Positions 51,991-60,321 are shown, counted from the first letter of the stretch. The stretch: DNA of 60,321 bases from Bacillus sp. ISL-18 (GCF_018613415.1 NZ_JAGGQG010000004.1:97155-157475), one strand, 5' to 3'. Notes: a model not told the origin generated them from the sequence alone. Numbers and translations: made by a program.

Positions 51991-53125
51991 ATTTGAACAT
52001 TTTCCGGTATTCACTTGGTGTTTGATTCATTTTCTTTTTAAATACCTGAGAGAAATACCGTTGATCGGTATAGCCCACCTTCTCAGCAATTTCATAGGTC
52101 TTTAATTCAAGGTTTTCTAATAGCAAGCATGCATAATCTACTCGAACATTGGTCAGATACTCCAGGAAAGTGATCCCAGTTCTTTGTTTAAAAAGGCTGC
52201 TAAAATAACTGACACTTAGACCGACTCGCTCGGCCACTTGCTCAATTCCCAAATCCTGCTCAAAACGACTTTTAATATACGCTATCGCATCATCCATTAA
52301 GTCCACCGCGTTTTGCTTCGGTTTGTACTCCTGTTTAATCAGTTCGTCTGTAATAACGACACTTTTGGTGAAAGCATCAAACTTAAGCAGTTCCCTCGCA
52401 TGGTTAACAGACTTTTTAACGTCCGATAGACAATTTACTGGTTCTCCAATAGCAATAATGCATTTTTGGGAAACCAGTTGGAGGATTTGCTGTGCTAAGT
52501 CAATAACATATTCTTTTATTGAATCATCAGGCCGTGTTACTACAACCATTACCTCTGCGTCTGACATTCTGTACACATAAAGCTTCTCATGTATTTGTTG
52601 AACGATGGCCTCCACGTTTTTTTCAAAGGATTTCAAAGCCATTGCTATATAGGGCTGTTCTTTATTTGGGACCTCGGCGACTGTTTTTTCCTTTGTTATT
52701 AATTCATAGATTAGGAACTTTTCATACTCAGATTCATTTTGTTTTTGCTGATCCAATTTGGCAATGGCACGTTCAATACATTCCTGTAATTCATCATAAT
52801 CGATGGGTTTTAGAATATAGTCGAGGGCATTGTTCTTGATCCCTTCCTTAGCGTATTCAAAATCATCATAGCCGCTGATTAACAGGGTGATGGGCTTATA
52901 CGGAATCTGCTGAATCTCCTTTAATAAATCAATACCAGTCATCCCGGGCATAGAGATGTCCGTCAAGACGAGGTCAATCCGTTCCTTTTTTAAAACTGCT
53001 AATGCTTCATGCCCATTTTGCGCGGTACCTGCAACCATGCAGTTAAGTGCCGGCCAATCAATGATTTGGGTTAGATTCTTTAAAATTAAAGGCTCATCAT
53101 CCGCTATTAGTACTTTATATACCAT
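51989..53125 (-). CDS. Response regulator, YesN-like (fructan cluster)
   Basis: About 378 residues: receiver with the phosphorylated Asp in LVLTDISMPGMTG, a short middle region, and a C-terminal AraC helix-turn-helix (YIKSRFEQDLGIEQVAERVG, GYTDQRYFSQVFKKKMNQTP). It should activate the import operon whose promoter lies directly downstream. Start at 53125 (MVYKVLIADDEP) has AAGGGGAT upstream and overlaps the kinase gene end by 11 bp. Confidence 0.92.
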   Translation of the reverse strand: MVYKVLIADDEPLILKNLTQIIDWPALNCMVAGTAQNGHEALAVLKKERIDLVLTDISMPGMTGIDLLKEIQQIPYKPITLLISGYDDFEYAKEGIKNNALDYILKPIDYDELQECIERAIAKLDQQKQNESEYEKFLIYELITKEKTVAEVPNKEQPYIAMALKSFEKNVEAIVQQIHEKLYVYRMSDAEVMVVVTRPDDSIKEYVIDLAQQILQLVSQKCIIAIGEPVNCLSDVKKSVNHARELLKFDAFTKSVVITDELIKQEYKPKQNAVDLMDDAIAYIKSRFEQDLGIEQVAERVGLSVSYFSSLFKQRTGITFLEYLTNVRVDYACLLLENLELKTYEIAEKVGYTDQRYFSQVFKKKMNQTPSEYRKMFK

Positions 53126-54863
53126 GTTTATCCCCTTGAATTGAAAATGATATTCTAATCTTCGTACCACTATTTTCACTAGAACAAATCATTAATCCAT
53201 AATTTTTGCCGTAATAGAGTTCCAGCCGTTCCTGAACGTTACGGATGCCATGTCCACCACTTTTCGGTTTTTCTGAACGATCGAAATTCAACCACATGTG
53301 AGGATCCATCCCCTTACCGTTATCCTCAATGAGGAATTGGCCGTGTCCGTTGGCAATCGTCCCGCTAATTTGGATGCGGCCTGTATGACTTTGATCAAAA
53401 GCATGGATTAAAATATTCTCGACTAAAGGTTGAAGGATCAGTTTTAAGACCGGCTGGTTTTCTAATGCTTTTTCAACCTCTACTTCATAGGAAAAACGGT
53501 TATCATATCGAATTTTTTGAATCTCTAAATAGCTCATCACGTGACGTATTTCATCTTTGACGGTGACTTCATATCCACCATTGATACTGATACGCAATAA
53601 TTTGCCTAGATTAATCGTCATTTTACTAATATCCTTTTGACCATTTAAAGAAGCAAGCGCATTGATGGATTCAAGGGTATTATATAAAAAGTGAGGATTG
53701 ATTTGCTGTTGCAGCACCTTGAATTGTGCCTCCCGCTTCCGTTCCTGTTCCGTTTCCACTTCTCTTAACAACTGTTGAATCCGTGTAATCATGTTATTGA
53801 ACCCCATGGCTATATTCTCTAATTCTTTGATTTTATAGCGTTTTATCCGAATGCTTAGCGTACCTTTTTCTGCTAGTTTCATATATTTTAATAGCTCCTG
53901 AATAAAAAGGGCGATACGTTTCAAATAGAACATATTAAAAAGACCTGCGACGATTAATGCTAAGCCCACAATTAATAGGGTCATATTTCGAATATGAGTA
54001 ATATCGTTAGAAATATCCTTCCATGGTTCAACTGAAATTATCATGAGGGAAGATGAGCCTGTCCCCCTTTGGAAGCTTGAAGGCATATACGTAATTAAGC
54101 TTTTCTTCCCCTTCCACGTATCAATCAGGTAGCCGCTTTTCTTGGATTGAATATCTGAAAAGTGCTCAATGGCAAATGGTTTGCCAATTAAATTTCGATT
54201 TAATGAATAGACGATGGTGCCCTGTTGATTGACTAACATCCCATAGGCGGAACCTTCATGCACATCTTTAAAAGTCGAATCAAACAGGTTGATGTTGACA
54301 TCTAAAATGACATATCCTAAGTTATTTAGCGTATTAATATCCTTAACTACTCTGCCTAATGTGAAGGAAAATCTATTATCTTGCGTAAACGGCTGATGTT
54401 CAGAAGGAGTCAACCACACCCCCCTTCCCATTTCCTTAAGAATTTGCCGGTAAAAATTACTGGACCTAAATTTTTGAAAGGTCGGGATTTGAGTGTCCCT
54501 TAAATGGGTAGCGCCCCCACCTTCCCTATATAAAATAAAATCAGCAATTTGAGAATTTCCCAGCATCATCCCCGCGACTGCCTGCTGCTTATTATAAAAA
54601 TCAATCATAGAGGTTGTATCATTTGTACTTAAGTATGACTGAATTTCACCGGATGAAATCACATAATCAGAAAAGGCATCTACCTCTGAAACAGAAGACA
54701 TTACATTCCGATCAACAGCCTTCAATGTTTGAACGGTTTGATTACTTATCTTTTGTTCTAGTGTGGTGGATGATATTTTATAAGATACAAAGCCTAATAC
54801 AATAATAGGCAGTAGGATAAAAATCAAAAAGGCGATAATCATTTTTTGTTGAAATCTTAACAT
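53115..54863 (-). CDS. Sensor histidine kinase, YesM-like (fructan cluster)
   Basis: 582 residues: transmembrane helices near residues 9-28 and 290-312 around an extracellular Cache-like domain, HAMP, then His_kinase with QQQINPHFLYNTLES and HATPase (LVENILIHAFDQS, EDNGKGMDP, GGHGIRNVQERLELYYG). Encoded directly after a solute-binding lipoprotein gene (15 nt), which may feed it the sugar signal. Confidence 0.92.
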   Translation of the reverse strand: MLRFQQKMIIAFLIFILLPIIVLGFVSYKISSTTLEQKISNQTVQTLKAVDRNVMSSVSEVDAFSDYVISSGEIQSYLSTNDTTSMIDFYNKQQAVAGMMLGNSQIADFILYREGGGATHLRDTQIPTFQKFRSSNFYRQILKEMGRGVWLTPSEHQPFTQDNRFSFTLGRVVKDINTLNNLGYVILDVNINLFDSTFKDVHEGSAYGMLVNQQGTIVYSLNRNLIGKPFAIEHFSDIQSKKSGYLIDTWKGKKSLITYMPSSFQRGTGSSSLMIISVEPWKDISNDITHIRNMTLLIVGLALIVAGLFNMFYLKRIALFIQELLKYMKLAEKGTLSIRIKRYKIKELENIAMGFNNMITRIQQLLREVETEQERKREAQFKVLQQQINPHFLYNTLESINALASLNGQKDISKMTINLGKLLRISINGGYEVTVKDEIRHVMSYLEIQKIRYDNRFSYEVEVEKALENQPVLKLILQPLVENILIHAFDQSHTGRIQISGTIANGHGQFLIEDNGKGMDPHMWLNFDRSEKPKSGGHGIRNVQERLELYYGKNYGLMICSSENSGTKIRISFSIQGDKHGI

Positions 54864-54878
54864 GCAGACACCTTTCTT

Positions 54879-56117
54879 CTATTTTAAATCCTTATAATGA
54901 TTAAACATGTTTTCAAGATTGATAAGAAAGTCTTCGATATTCTTATCATAGTAGAATTGGGATGAAAATTTTCGGAAATCTGATTCTGCAGCCGTTCCTC
55001 CTGACCAATAATGGTTGGGCCAATTTACTGACTTGCCCTCAAGAATTCTTTCGTTTAACATTCTCAACTGTTCTTTATTCACGGTTACTCCTTTAACTGT
55101 ACTAATGGAGCCCTCATAGTCCGATAATCTTTGGGCAGTTTCTTTTTTAGTCAAAAACGCTAAAAATTCCTTTGCTTCCTTAGGATGCTTCGTGTCAGCG
55201 GCGATAGCAAGGCCTATATCCACTCCGCCTAAAACTTTATTTTGTTCAGGCTGATTAGTTGCCGGAAATGGGAATATTCCATATTGAAATTGGGGATTGT
55301 ATTTTTCTATTTCCGGTAAAACCCATGTCCCCATCACATACATGGTCCCTTCCCCCTTGGCAAATTTCTGGTTCACGGCAAAATAATCGTCTTGAAACGA
55401 ATTTGGTTGTACAAAAGAAAGGGCCTTGACAGTCTTTTCTGAAATTTCTCTCCATGCTTGATCCTTCAATAAAGAAAATGAGTCCTGACTCCAATATTTA
55501 GTATTAATTTCATTAGCCACGAGGTTTAAATTAAATACACTCGTTTTGTCGGCATCTTCATTGGGCATTAACAAAGGGGTTTTTCCTGCAGCTCTTAATT
55601 TTTCCATCACCGCAATAAACTCATCCCAGGTTTTAGGGATAGAAAGGTGATATTCTCTAAATTGATCCTTATTATACAATACTCCTACTGCATTTTGCGT
55701 TAACGCTACCCCATACATTTTTCCATTTACTAGATAGCGATTTTGTATGTTTGGATTGATATTTTGGATGAATCCATCTTGGGTCAGATCTAATAGATAC
55801 CCTTTTTCTGCTCTAATCCGATAATCTTGTTCAATCGGATAGGTAATAAAAATATCCGGGATATCCCCTCTCGCAATCCTTGTTTTTAATACTGTCATTC
55901 CTCCTGGTACGACTTCTTGTTTGATTACAATTGAGGGATGTTGCTTTTCAAATTCATTGATCAACTCATTAAAAACTCTCTCTGTTTCAAATTTGGGTGA
56001 CAAAAACTCAAGTTGGACCTTCTCTTTCTTGGCTGTTACTGCTTCTAACTGGCGGCCATCACACGCAGTCATTAAAATGACGATCGTAAAACAGATAAGA
56101 CGAAAAAGAAACCTCAT
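54879..56117 (-). CDS. Solute-binding lipoprotein, possible co-sensor of the kinase
   Basis: About 412 residues with a lipoprotein signal (lipobox LMTAC) and a family 1 solute-binding fold (KTWDEFIAVMEKLRAAGKTP, GVDIGLAIAADTKHPKEAKEF). Start at 56117 has AGGAGG at short spacing. It is co-transcribed with the histidine kinase and regulator, separate from the importer genes, which have their own binding protein. That order (binding protein, kinase, regulator) suggests a three-component sensor. Confidence 0.88.
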   Translation of the reverse strand: MRFLFRLICFTIVILMTACDGRQLEAVTAKKEKVQLEFLSPKFETERVFNELINEFEKQHPSIVIKQEVVPGGMTVLKTRIARGDIPDIFITYPIEQDYRIRAEKGYLLDLTQDGFIQNINPNIQNRYLVNGKMYGVALTQNAVGVLYNKDQFREYHLSIPKTWDEFIAVMEKLRAAGKTPLLMPNEDADKTSVFNLNLVANEINTKYWSQDSFSLLKDQAWREISEKTVKALSFVQPNSFQDDYFAVNQKFAKGEGTMYVMGTWVLPEIEKYNPQFQYGIFPFPATNQPEQNKVLGGVDIGLAIAADTKHPKEAKEFLAFLTKKETAQRLSDYEGSISTVKGVTVNKEQLRMLNERILEGKSVNWPNHYWSGGTAAESDFRKFSSQFYYDKNIEDFLINLENMFNHYKDLK

Positions 56118-56240
56118 AGAACCTCCTAATTCCCCAAATGTATTTAGCTTGAAATCCATTAACAACCCTATTTCCATAATACTATAAAATCATCCTATAA
56201 AAATCCATCTTAGCCATTAGTTATCAATTACCAAAAATAC

Positions 56241-56291
56241 GCATAGGGACGGTTCTCCTGCTTCCGAAGCAGTAGAACCGTCCCCGTGATT
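56241..56291. repeat. REP palindrome, full copy 15
   Basis: GCATAGGGACGGTTCTCCTGC/GTAGAACCGTCCCCGTGAT with a TTCCGAAG loop. It lies upstream of the fructan regulator genes, so both sides of the cluster (45567 and here) are marked by REPs. Confidence 0.95.
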
Positions 56292-56331
56292 TTTTTTGAC
56301 ACCTTTCCCTATATTATGCTAGTAATCAAAC

Positions 56332-56407
56332 ATTTGTTTAAAAACGAGCTCATCCCCGTGATTTCAGGATTTCTCATTCCAGTGGTCTGAAAAAAACGTC
56401 GAAAGCT
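56332..56407. repeat. AATCAAAC-type dispersed repeat, copy g
   Basis: GTAATCAAACATTTGTTTAAAA, then CAGGATTTCTC, ending GAAAAAAACGTCGAAAGC. It aligns over its whole length with copy b and sits between two REP elements (56241 and 56412). Confidence 0.65.
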
Positions 56408-56411
56408 AAGC

Positions 56412-56440
56412 TGGAAGCAAAAGAACCGTCCCCATGCTTC
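56412..56440. repeat. REP half copy (right arm)
   Basis: GGAAGCAAAAGAACCGTCCCCATGCTTCC, directly against the stop of the following minus-strand lipoprotein. Confidence 0.9.
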
Positions 56441-57643
56441 CTAAAACTCAACCTGAAATGTTTTCACGATTTCAGGAAAGACATTCTTTATGAAGTTATT
56501 TATTTGTAGGTTATTCTGCGGGATTTGTGCAACTGAATAGGAATAAACAATATCATTTTCTTCGGCAAGTTTGACTTCGGCTCCAGTGTTTAAGGAGGTC
56601 CACTCTTGTTTCTCATACATATGGAAACTAAACAATAAAGGTTTATCAGCTGATTTGTAATATACATTGATTTCGGATAGCCATTTCTGATTATCCGAAT
56701 AATCGGCTCGTTCAAACGTCACACGATCCAGCCATTCTTTTGGGATCGAAAAATGATAGCCTTCAGAAACATAAATCATGGTGGAAGCAATCGATTTTGA
56801 GATCATAATCCCATGACTCTGGAAAAAGGCAGTGTTTAATACGTTTTGAATATCCGAAAAAGACAGATGATATTGAAGCGTCCCCTCAGCAAACGAGGCA
56901 TATTCATAAGGTGGAAAATACAACATTAAACCATCTTTCGTTAAATAAACCTGTTCTAAATCATCCGAACTGATTTGTTCAAACTCCCCCATTGCATCAA
57001 GCGTATGGAAGACATCTTGTTTCACGACGAGGTTGCTAAGGATCTGTTGGGTTTGCGGCGAGCCATTAAATAATTCCTTTGCCTCAACGATTCTGCCATT
57101 ATCCAAATCAACCAAAATTGGAACGCGCGCCGGCATGCCATGTGCAGCCCCGCTTAGATAAAAATATTGGTCATACACAAAGCTAATCAAGTGGTCATTC
57201 TGAAAGGTGATTTTGTAGGTTGAATCAAACGATGACGGCGTACTTGGATCCTCATTCGTCATTTGACTCTCATCGGCCGCGTTGGCCTTTTTCTTTAAAA
57301 TATCATTAATTTGTGCTTGAGTGTTTTTGTCTTTGATGCCTTCAATTTGCGGATAGGTAATATTGATAATCGGGGAGTCTTTCACAATGGACTCATCATG
57401 AATTTTAATGGGTAGGTTGGTGGTTTTCGGTTGATTGCTAGGTTTTACTGATTTGTCAGTCGTACTTCCTGGTTGAGCGTTAGGTTTTTCTGTTTCATCG
57501 GCAGGCTTCTCCTGCTGTCCTCCGTTTTTTTCCGGTTGATTGCCTTGTGGTTGTTCTGAAACAGGCTTTTTTTCTTGCATACCGCTGCAGCCTGCAGTGA
57601 AAAAAACAACGAGTGCCATTGCTAGTGTCAATTTCAGTTTCAT
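56441..57643 (-). CDS. Lipoprotein with DUF3298/PdaC-RsiV-like C-terminal domain
   Basis: 400 residues: a lipoprotein signal (lipobox TAGC), a long Pro/Lys/Gln/Asn-rich linker (about 22-75), then a DUF4163/DUF3298-like region: NITYPQIEGIKDKNTQAQINDIL, FVYDQYFYLSGAAHGMP, DLDNGRIVEAKELF and PYEYASFAEGTLQYHLSF. These domains occur in PdaC and RsiV, which bind lysozyme or cell-wall material. Here no deacetylase or anti-sigma part is attached, and the rest (about 290-400) is unassigned. Monocistronic. Confidence 0.78.
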   Translation of the reverse strand: MKLKLTLAMALVVFFTAGCSGMQEKKPVSEQPQGNQPEKNGGQQEKPADETEKPNAQPGSTTDKSVKPSNQPKTTNLPIKIHDESIVKDSPIINITYPQIEGIKDKNTQAQINDILKKKANAADESQMTNEDPSTPSSFDSTYKITFQNDHLISFVYDQYFYLSGAAHGMPARVPILVDLDNGRIVEAKELFNGSPQTQQILSNLVVKQDVFHTLDAMGEFEQISSDDLEQVYLTKDGLMLYFPPYEYASFAEGTLQYHLSFSDIQNVLNTAFFQSHGIMISKSIASTMIYVSEGYHFSIPKEWLDRVTFERADYSDNQKWLSEINVYYKSADKPLLFSFHMYEKQEWTSLNTGAEVKLAEENDIVYSYSVAQIPQNNLQINNFIKNVFPEIVKTFQVEF

Positions 57644-58004
57644 CCGCTCACTCCCTTTAGTTGATCGTCATACATCATTTTCGTTAGGTTCCAGTTTCCA
57701 AGAATAGTTGATCATACAATGTTCTACTCAGTTTATGATATGTTATCGGTCCTTGGTTATATCTCTAACTATCTATAAAAATAATATTTTCCACCCTTGA
57801 TTGGTATTCTTCAACTTAAACCCTAAGCGAATGATAAATGATAGAAACATGATGGAGGTCTCCTAAAGAGGATAAATTTGAACATTCTGTGCCAATAAGA
57901 TATATACGTTGAACTTTTTGAATGAACCATTACATACGTCACTATTCCTTAAAAATTCTATCGTTACAATGAGTGAATATTAAGGAAGAAATGGGGTTTT
58001 TTTA
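57644..58004. other. Gene-free gap, 361 bp
   Basis: AT-rich divergent promoter region between the lipoprotein and the nitronate monooxygenase-like gene. I see no repeat, hairpin or convincing small gene in it. Confidence 0.6.
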
Positions 58005-58958
58005 TTGAACAATCCACAATTGAAAATAGGACATATGATACCAAAATTTCCAATCATGCAAGGCGGTATGGGTGTAGGAATTTCTTTAAGCGGCCTCGCT
58101 TCTGCGGTTGCGAATGATGGGGGAATTGGGATCATCTCCGGAACCGGAATTACCGTTGATGAAATGAGATCTCATATAAGGAAAGCGAAAGCTAGTATTA
58201 AGGATTCCGGCTATATTGGAGTAAACGTTCTATTTGCTATGAATGACTTTGCTGAAAAAATGAAAGCAGCCATTGAAGAGAAAGTGGATTTCATCATATC
58301 AGGTGCTGGAATTTCAAGAGATATGTATGCTTGGGGCAAGGAAGCCGGCATACCAGTCATTTCGATTGTGTCTTCTGCCAAGCTAGCTAGGTTGTCAGAA
58401 CGCCTTGGTGCTGCAGCAGTGGTCGTAGAAGGTCATGAGGCAGGCGGGCACCTTGGTACGGATAGACCTTTGTTTGATATTTTGCCTGAAGTAATTGAAG
58501 CCGTTCAAATACCTGTTATTGCTGCTGGAGGAATCATGACCGGGGAAGATCTTGCAAGAGCCATACGTTTAGGGGCCTCCGGGGTTCAGATGGGAACTAG
58601 ATTCGTTGCCAGTGAAGAGTGTGATGCACCATTATCATTTAAAGAAAAATATGTACAGGCTAAACAAGAAGATACCATTTTGCTAAAAACAACGGTTGGT
58701 CTTCAGGGGCGTGCCATTAAGAACCAGTTTACGAAACTTATATCTGATGATAAAAGGGTAAAAATTAAGAAGTGCCTGGATTGCCTCAAAAATTGTTCTT
58801 ATCGCTTTTGTACACTAGATTCTTTAGTAACTTCCATGAATGGTGATTGCGAGAATGGTCTTGTTTTTGCCGGTGCTAGAGTCCATGAAATCAAAGAAAT
58901 ACTTCCAGTTAAAACTATTATCAACAATATTATGAGTGAATATAGAGCTGTTATCTAA
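58005..58958 (+). CDS. Nitronate monooxygenase / 2-nitropropane dioxygenase-like flavoprotein
   Basis: 317 residues of an FMN TIM barrel: FPIMQGGMGVGISLSGLASA near the start, VVEGHEAGGHLGTDRP in the middle and AAGGIMTGEDLARAIRLGASG for phosphate binding, then GTRFVASEEC. The C-terminus has a small cysteine cluster (KKCLDCLKNCSYRFC) that may bind metal or an iron-sulfur centre. It oxidises nitronates, or may be a FabK-like enoyl-ACP reductase relative. The start is TTG at 58005; the ribosome binding site is weak. Confidence 0.88.
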   Translation: MNNPQLKIGHMIPKFPIMQGGMGVGISLSGLASAVANDGGIGIISGTGITVDEMRSHIRKAKASIKDSGYIGVNVLFAMNDFAEKMKAAIEEKVDFIISGAGISRDMYAWGKEAGIPVISIVSSAKLARLSERLGAAAVVVEGHEAGGHLGTDRPLFDILPEVIEAVQIPVIAAGGIMTGEDLARAIRLGASGVQMGTRFVASEECDAPLSFKEKYVQAKQEDTILLKTTVGLQGRAIKNQFTKLISDDKRVKIKKCLDCLKNCSYRFCTLDSLVTSMNGDCENGLVFAGARVHEIKEILPVKTIINNIMSEYRAVI

Positions 58959-58975
58959 AATTGGTCCAATAACAA

Positions 58976-59008
58976 AAGAGCTGTCCCTTTGATATTGGAC
59001 AGCCCCTA
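58976..59008. terminator. Terminator hairpin
   Basis: GAGCTGTCC-ctttgatatt-GGACAGCCC, 17 nt past the flavoprotein stop; T-rich on the minus strand. Confidence 0.55.
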
Positions 59009-59073
59009 TCATAAAATGCCGTTTATGTAATAACCTGTTGGTGGGCCAAAGGTGTCTAATTACTAGTTAATTT

Positions 59074-59814
59074 TTAATCCCACCAAAAATACCAAAATGA
59101 TGAATTCATAAGTGTTCCTGCAAGTGCATTTACTGTCCCTGCACCTTGCCAAACGATATCACCACAAAATCCAAATTGTTCCCAAGCGAGTAATTCCGAT
59201 TCTTCTTGAGTCTTTGGAGGATTTGAAACATAGAATTCCCATACATCTGGGGTTACTAAAGCAGGAGCAGCTCCATACTTTTCATACCAATATTTGAATA
59301 CTGCAACTTGCTCTTCTGGCATGGGGCATTCATTAAACCCGCCCATAGGAACCCAAGCAGCTACTTCCCAAGGTTTATCCGTTGGAATCTTTGCGAGAAT
59401 GACTTTTTTATTAACTGCTTCCTCAATTGATAGAAAATGATTGATCTGTTCCTCTACCACGAACTCGCCTGTTATATCGTAGTGTTCATCTTCTTCCACG
59501 ACTTCGTTAAGTAGGTTCTTTAACAATTCTTTTACATCAATATCCTTCGCTTTAGCTTTGATTGATTCCCGATTATCGTTCAAGTATTCTTTATTCGATT
59601 TGGTGCCAACAACTTCTACCATCATTTCAGAAGGGATAATGACAAGTGGTGTATATCCTTCATTTTTGCCCTCTATAAATGCTTGATGATACCTGGCCAT
59701 GACACCTTTAACAGTTTTCTCCTCAATAATCGAGCTGTCACAATCCAATCTAGCCATTATCTCATTTATATAATCTTTACTTTCCTTTTTCTTGAATTTA
59801 TCAAATATACCCAC
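59074..59814 (-). CDS. DUF4253 domain protein
   Basis: About 246 residues. The C-terminal part is the DUF4253 domain: AAWVPMGGFNECPMPEEQVA, FKYWYEKYGAAPALVTPDVWEFYV, then an aromatic tail (SSFWYFWWD). The N-terminal third is charged and helical. DUF4253 proteins resemble SUFU/immunity-type proteins and are often found alone; function is unknown. I start it at GTG 59814 (MGIFDKFKKK), with GGAG 9 nt upstream; the ATG at 59823 is too close to that site. Confidence 0.82.
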   Translation of the reverse strand: MGIFDKFKKKESKDYINEIMARLDCDSSIIEEKTVKGVMARYHQAFIEGKNEGYTPLVIIPSEMMVEVVGTKSNKEYLNDNRESIKAKAKDIDVKELLKNLLNEVVEEDEHYDITGEFVVEEQINHFLSIEEAVNKKVILAKIPTDKPWEVAAWVPMGGFNECPMPEEQVAVFKYWYEKYGAAPALVTPDVWEFYVSNPPKTQEESELLAWEQFGFCGDIVWQGAGTVNALAGTLMNSSFWYFWWD

Positions 59815-60009
59815 GTTCTTCATCTCCTACAGGTAATGTTGTTGGTAATATTTATAAATTCAATTAAATTGATATTTTTTCCTCTTAGAAATTAGGATAG
59901 TAGAAAATTAATGAGAATACGGTTCACAGCACCTATTTAACCGGCCTTTTTTTATAAAAAAATCATTTAAGAATATGGAGCCACTTTTAACGGAGTCTTG
60001 TTCATATTT

Positions 60010-60321
60010 GGTATTTCTTCGGACATCATCGCACTTTTTTGATTTACCCTTGTCTGAAGTTGGCTCGACTTCGGACACATCCTCGCTCTTTTGGCTTTGC
60101 CTTGTCTGAAGTTTGTTCGACTTCGGACACCTCCTCGCTCTTTTGGCTCTTTCTTGTCTGAAGTTGGTTCGACTTCGGACACATCCCCGCTCTTTTGGCT
60201 TTGTCTTGTCCGATGTAGGCTCGACTTCGGACACCTCCTCGCTCTTTTTGCTTTGTCTTGACCGATGTTGGTTTGACTTCGGACACATCCTCGCTCTTTT
60301 TGCTTTGCCTTGTCTGAAGTT
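60010..60321. repeat. Tandem repeat array, 52-bp period (array 3)
   Basis: At least six units. The CGACTTCGGACAC-type motif recurs at 60066, 60118, 60170, 60222 and 60274, exactly 52 bp apart, with a degenerate unit at about 60014, and runs off the window. Each unit also has CTCGCTCTTTT and TTGTCTGAAGT. On the minus strand all three frames are open, because the 52-bp unit shifts phase each time. There is no ribosome binding site, so I do not call a gene. The stretch 59815-60009 shows nothing else. Confidence 0.92.

Noticed and set aside
59908..60288. Lys/Arg/Ser-rich minus-strand ORF of 126 codons (and two overlapping frames)
   Set aside because: It is the translation of the 52-bp tandem array. 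All three frames are equally open, and none has a ribosome binding site or conserved protein features.

Overview
The window looks like chromosome of an endospore-forming, low-GC Firmicute of the Bacillaceae (Bacillus/Neobacillus type). The grounds are strong AGGAGG-type ribosome binding sites, two YjcZ-type glycine/tyrosine-rich sporulation peptides, a LysM-GH18 enzyme of the YaaH/SleL type, YesM/YesN-type two-component pairs, YesL, VanW/VanZ, DUF3231 and DUF1906 proteins. I see no rRNA, tRNA, phage, plasmid or CRISPR signature. These assignments rest on reading motifs and were not checked against a database.

Layout. 0.2-6.4 kb: a PspA membrane-stress operon with an M50B-like membrane protein that has lost HExxH, then a TauE/SafE exporter, a CBS-pair protein, a bile-acid/sodium symporter-family protein and a MetE-C-like methyltransferase. 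6.4-25.5 kb: many short units, including an rRNA-methyltransferase-like gene, a flavinylation operon (small Thr-rich membrane protein, ApbE, ferric-reductase-like membrane protein), a LysM-DUF1906 protein, a bicupin, a diguanylate cyclase, VanZ, a nonsense-interrupted SPFH gene behind a strongly structured leader, DUF3231, VanW, DUF898, a second DUF1906 protein, an AlkD-like repair protein, a prohibitin-like protein, a REP-associated tyrosine transposase (RAYT) and a LOG-family enzyme. 25.8-38.4 kb: a galactoside cluster (YesN/YesM regulators, ABC binding protein, two permeases, GH2 beta-galactosidase, GH36 alpha-galactosidase). 38.5-45.6 kb: secreted and spore-related genes. 45.7-56.1 kb: a fructan/sucrose cluster (binding protein, histidine kinase, response regulator; then ABC importer, frameshifted fructokinase, GH32 hydrolase, YesL). 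56.4-59.8 kb: a lipoprotein, a nitronate monooxygenase-like enzyme and a DUF4253 protein. Neither ABC cluster encodes an ATPase, so both presumably use a shared MsmX-type ATPase.

The most unusual content lies between genes. (1) About 24 copies of a palindromic element with core GGGACGGTTCTCTTGCTTCC and its complement are spread through the window. They sit against stop codons and bracket both sugar clusters, and one forms the 3' end of the RAYT gene, which suggests a REP/REPIN-RAYT system. (2) Tandem arrays of unrelated sequence fall into two period classes: 52 bp (window start, 31.3 kb, window end) and 21 bp (2.3, 3.9 and 42.4 kb). These are close to five and two DNA helical turns. (3) Two paralogous small-RNA-like units (25.64 and 40.21 kb) each have a TTGAAW-17-TATAAT promoter and their own terminator; one carries a perfect CcpA cre match inside its promoter. 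(4) A third dispersed family of about 70-90 bp is built on an AATCAAAC-type palindrome.
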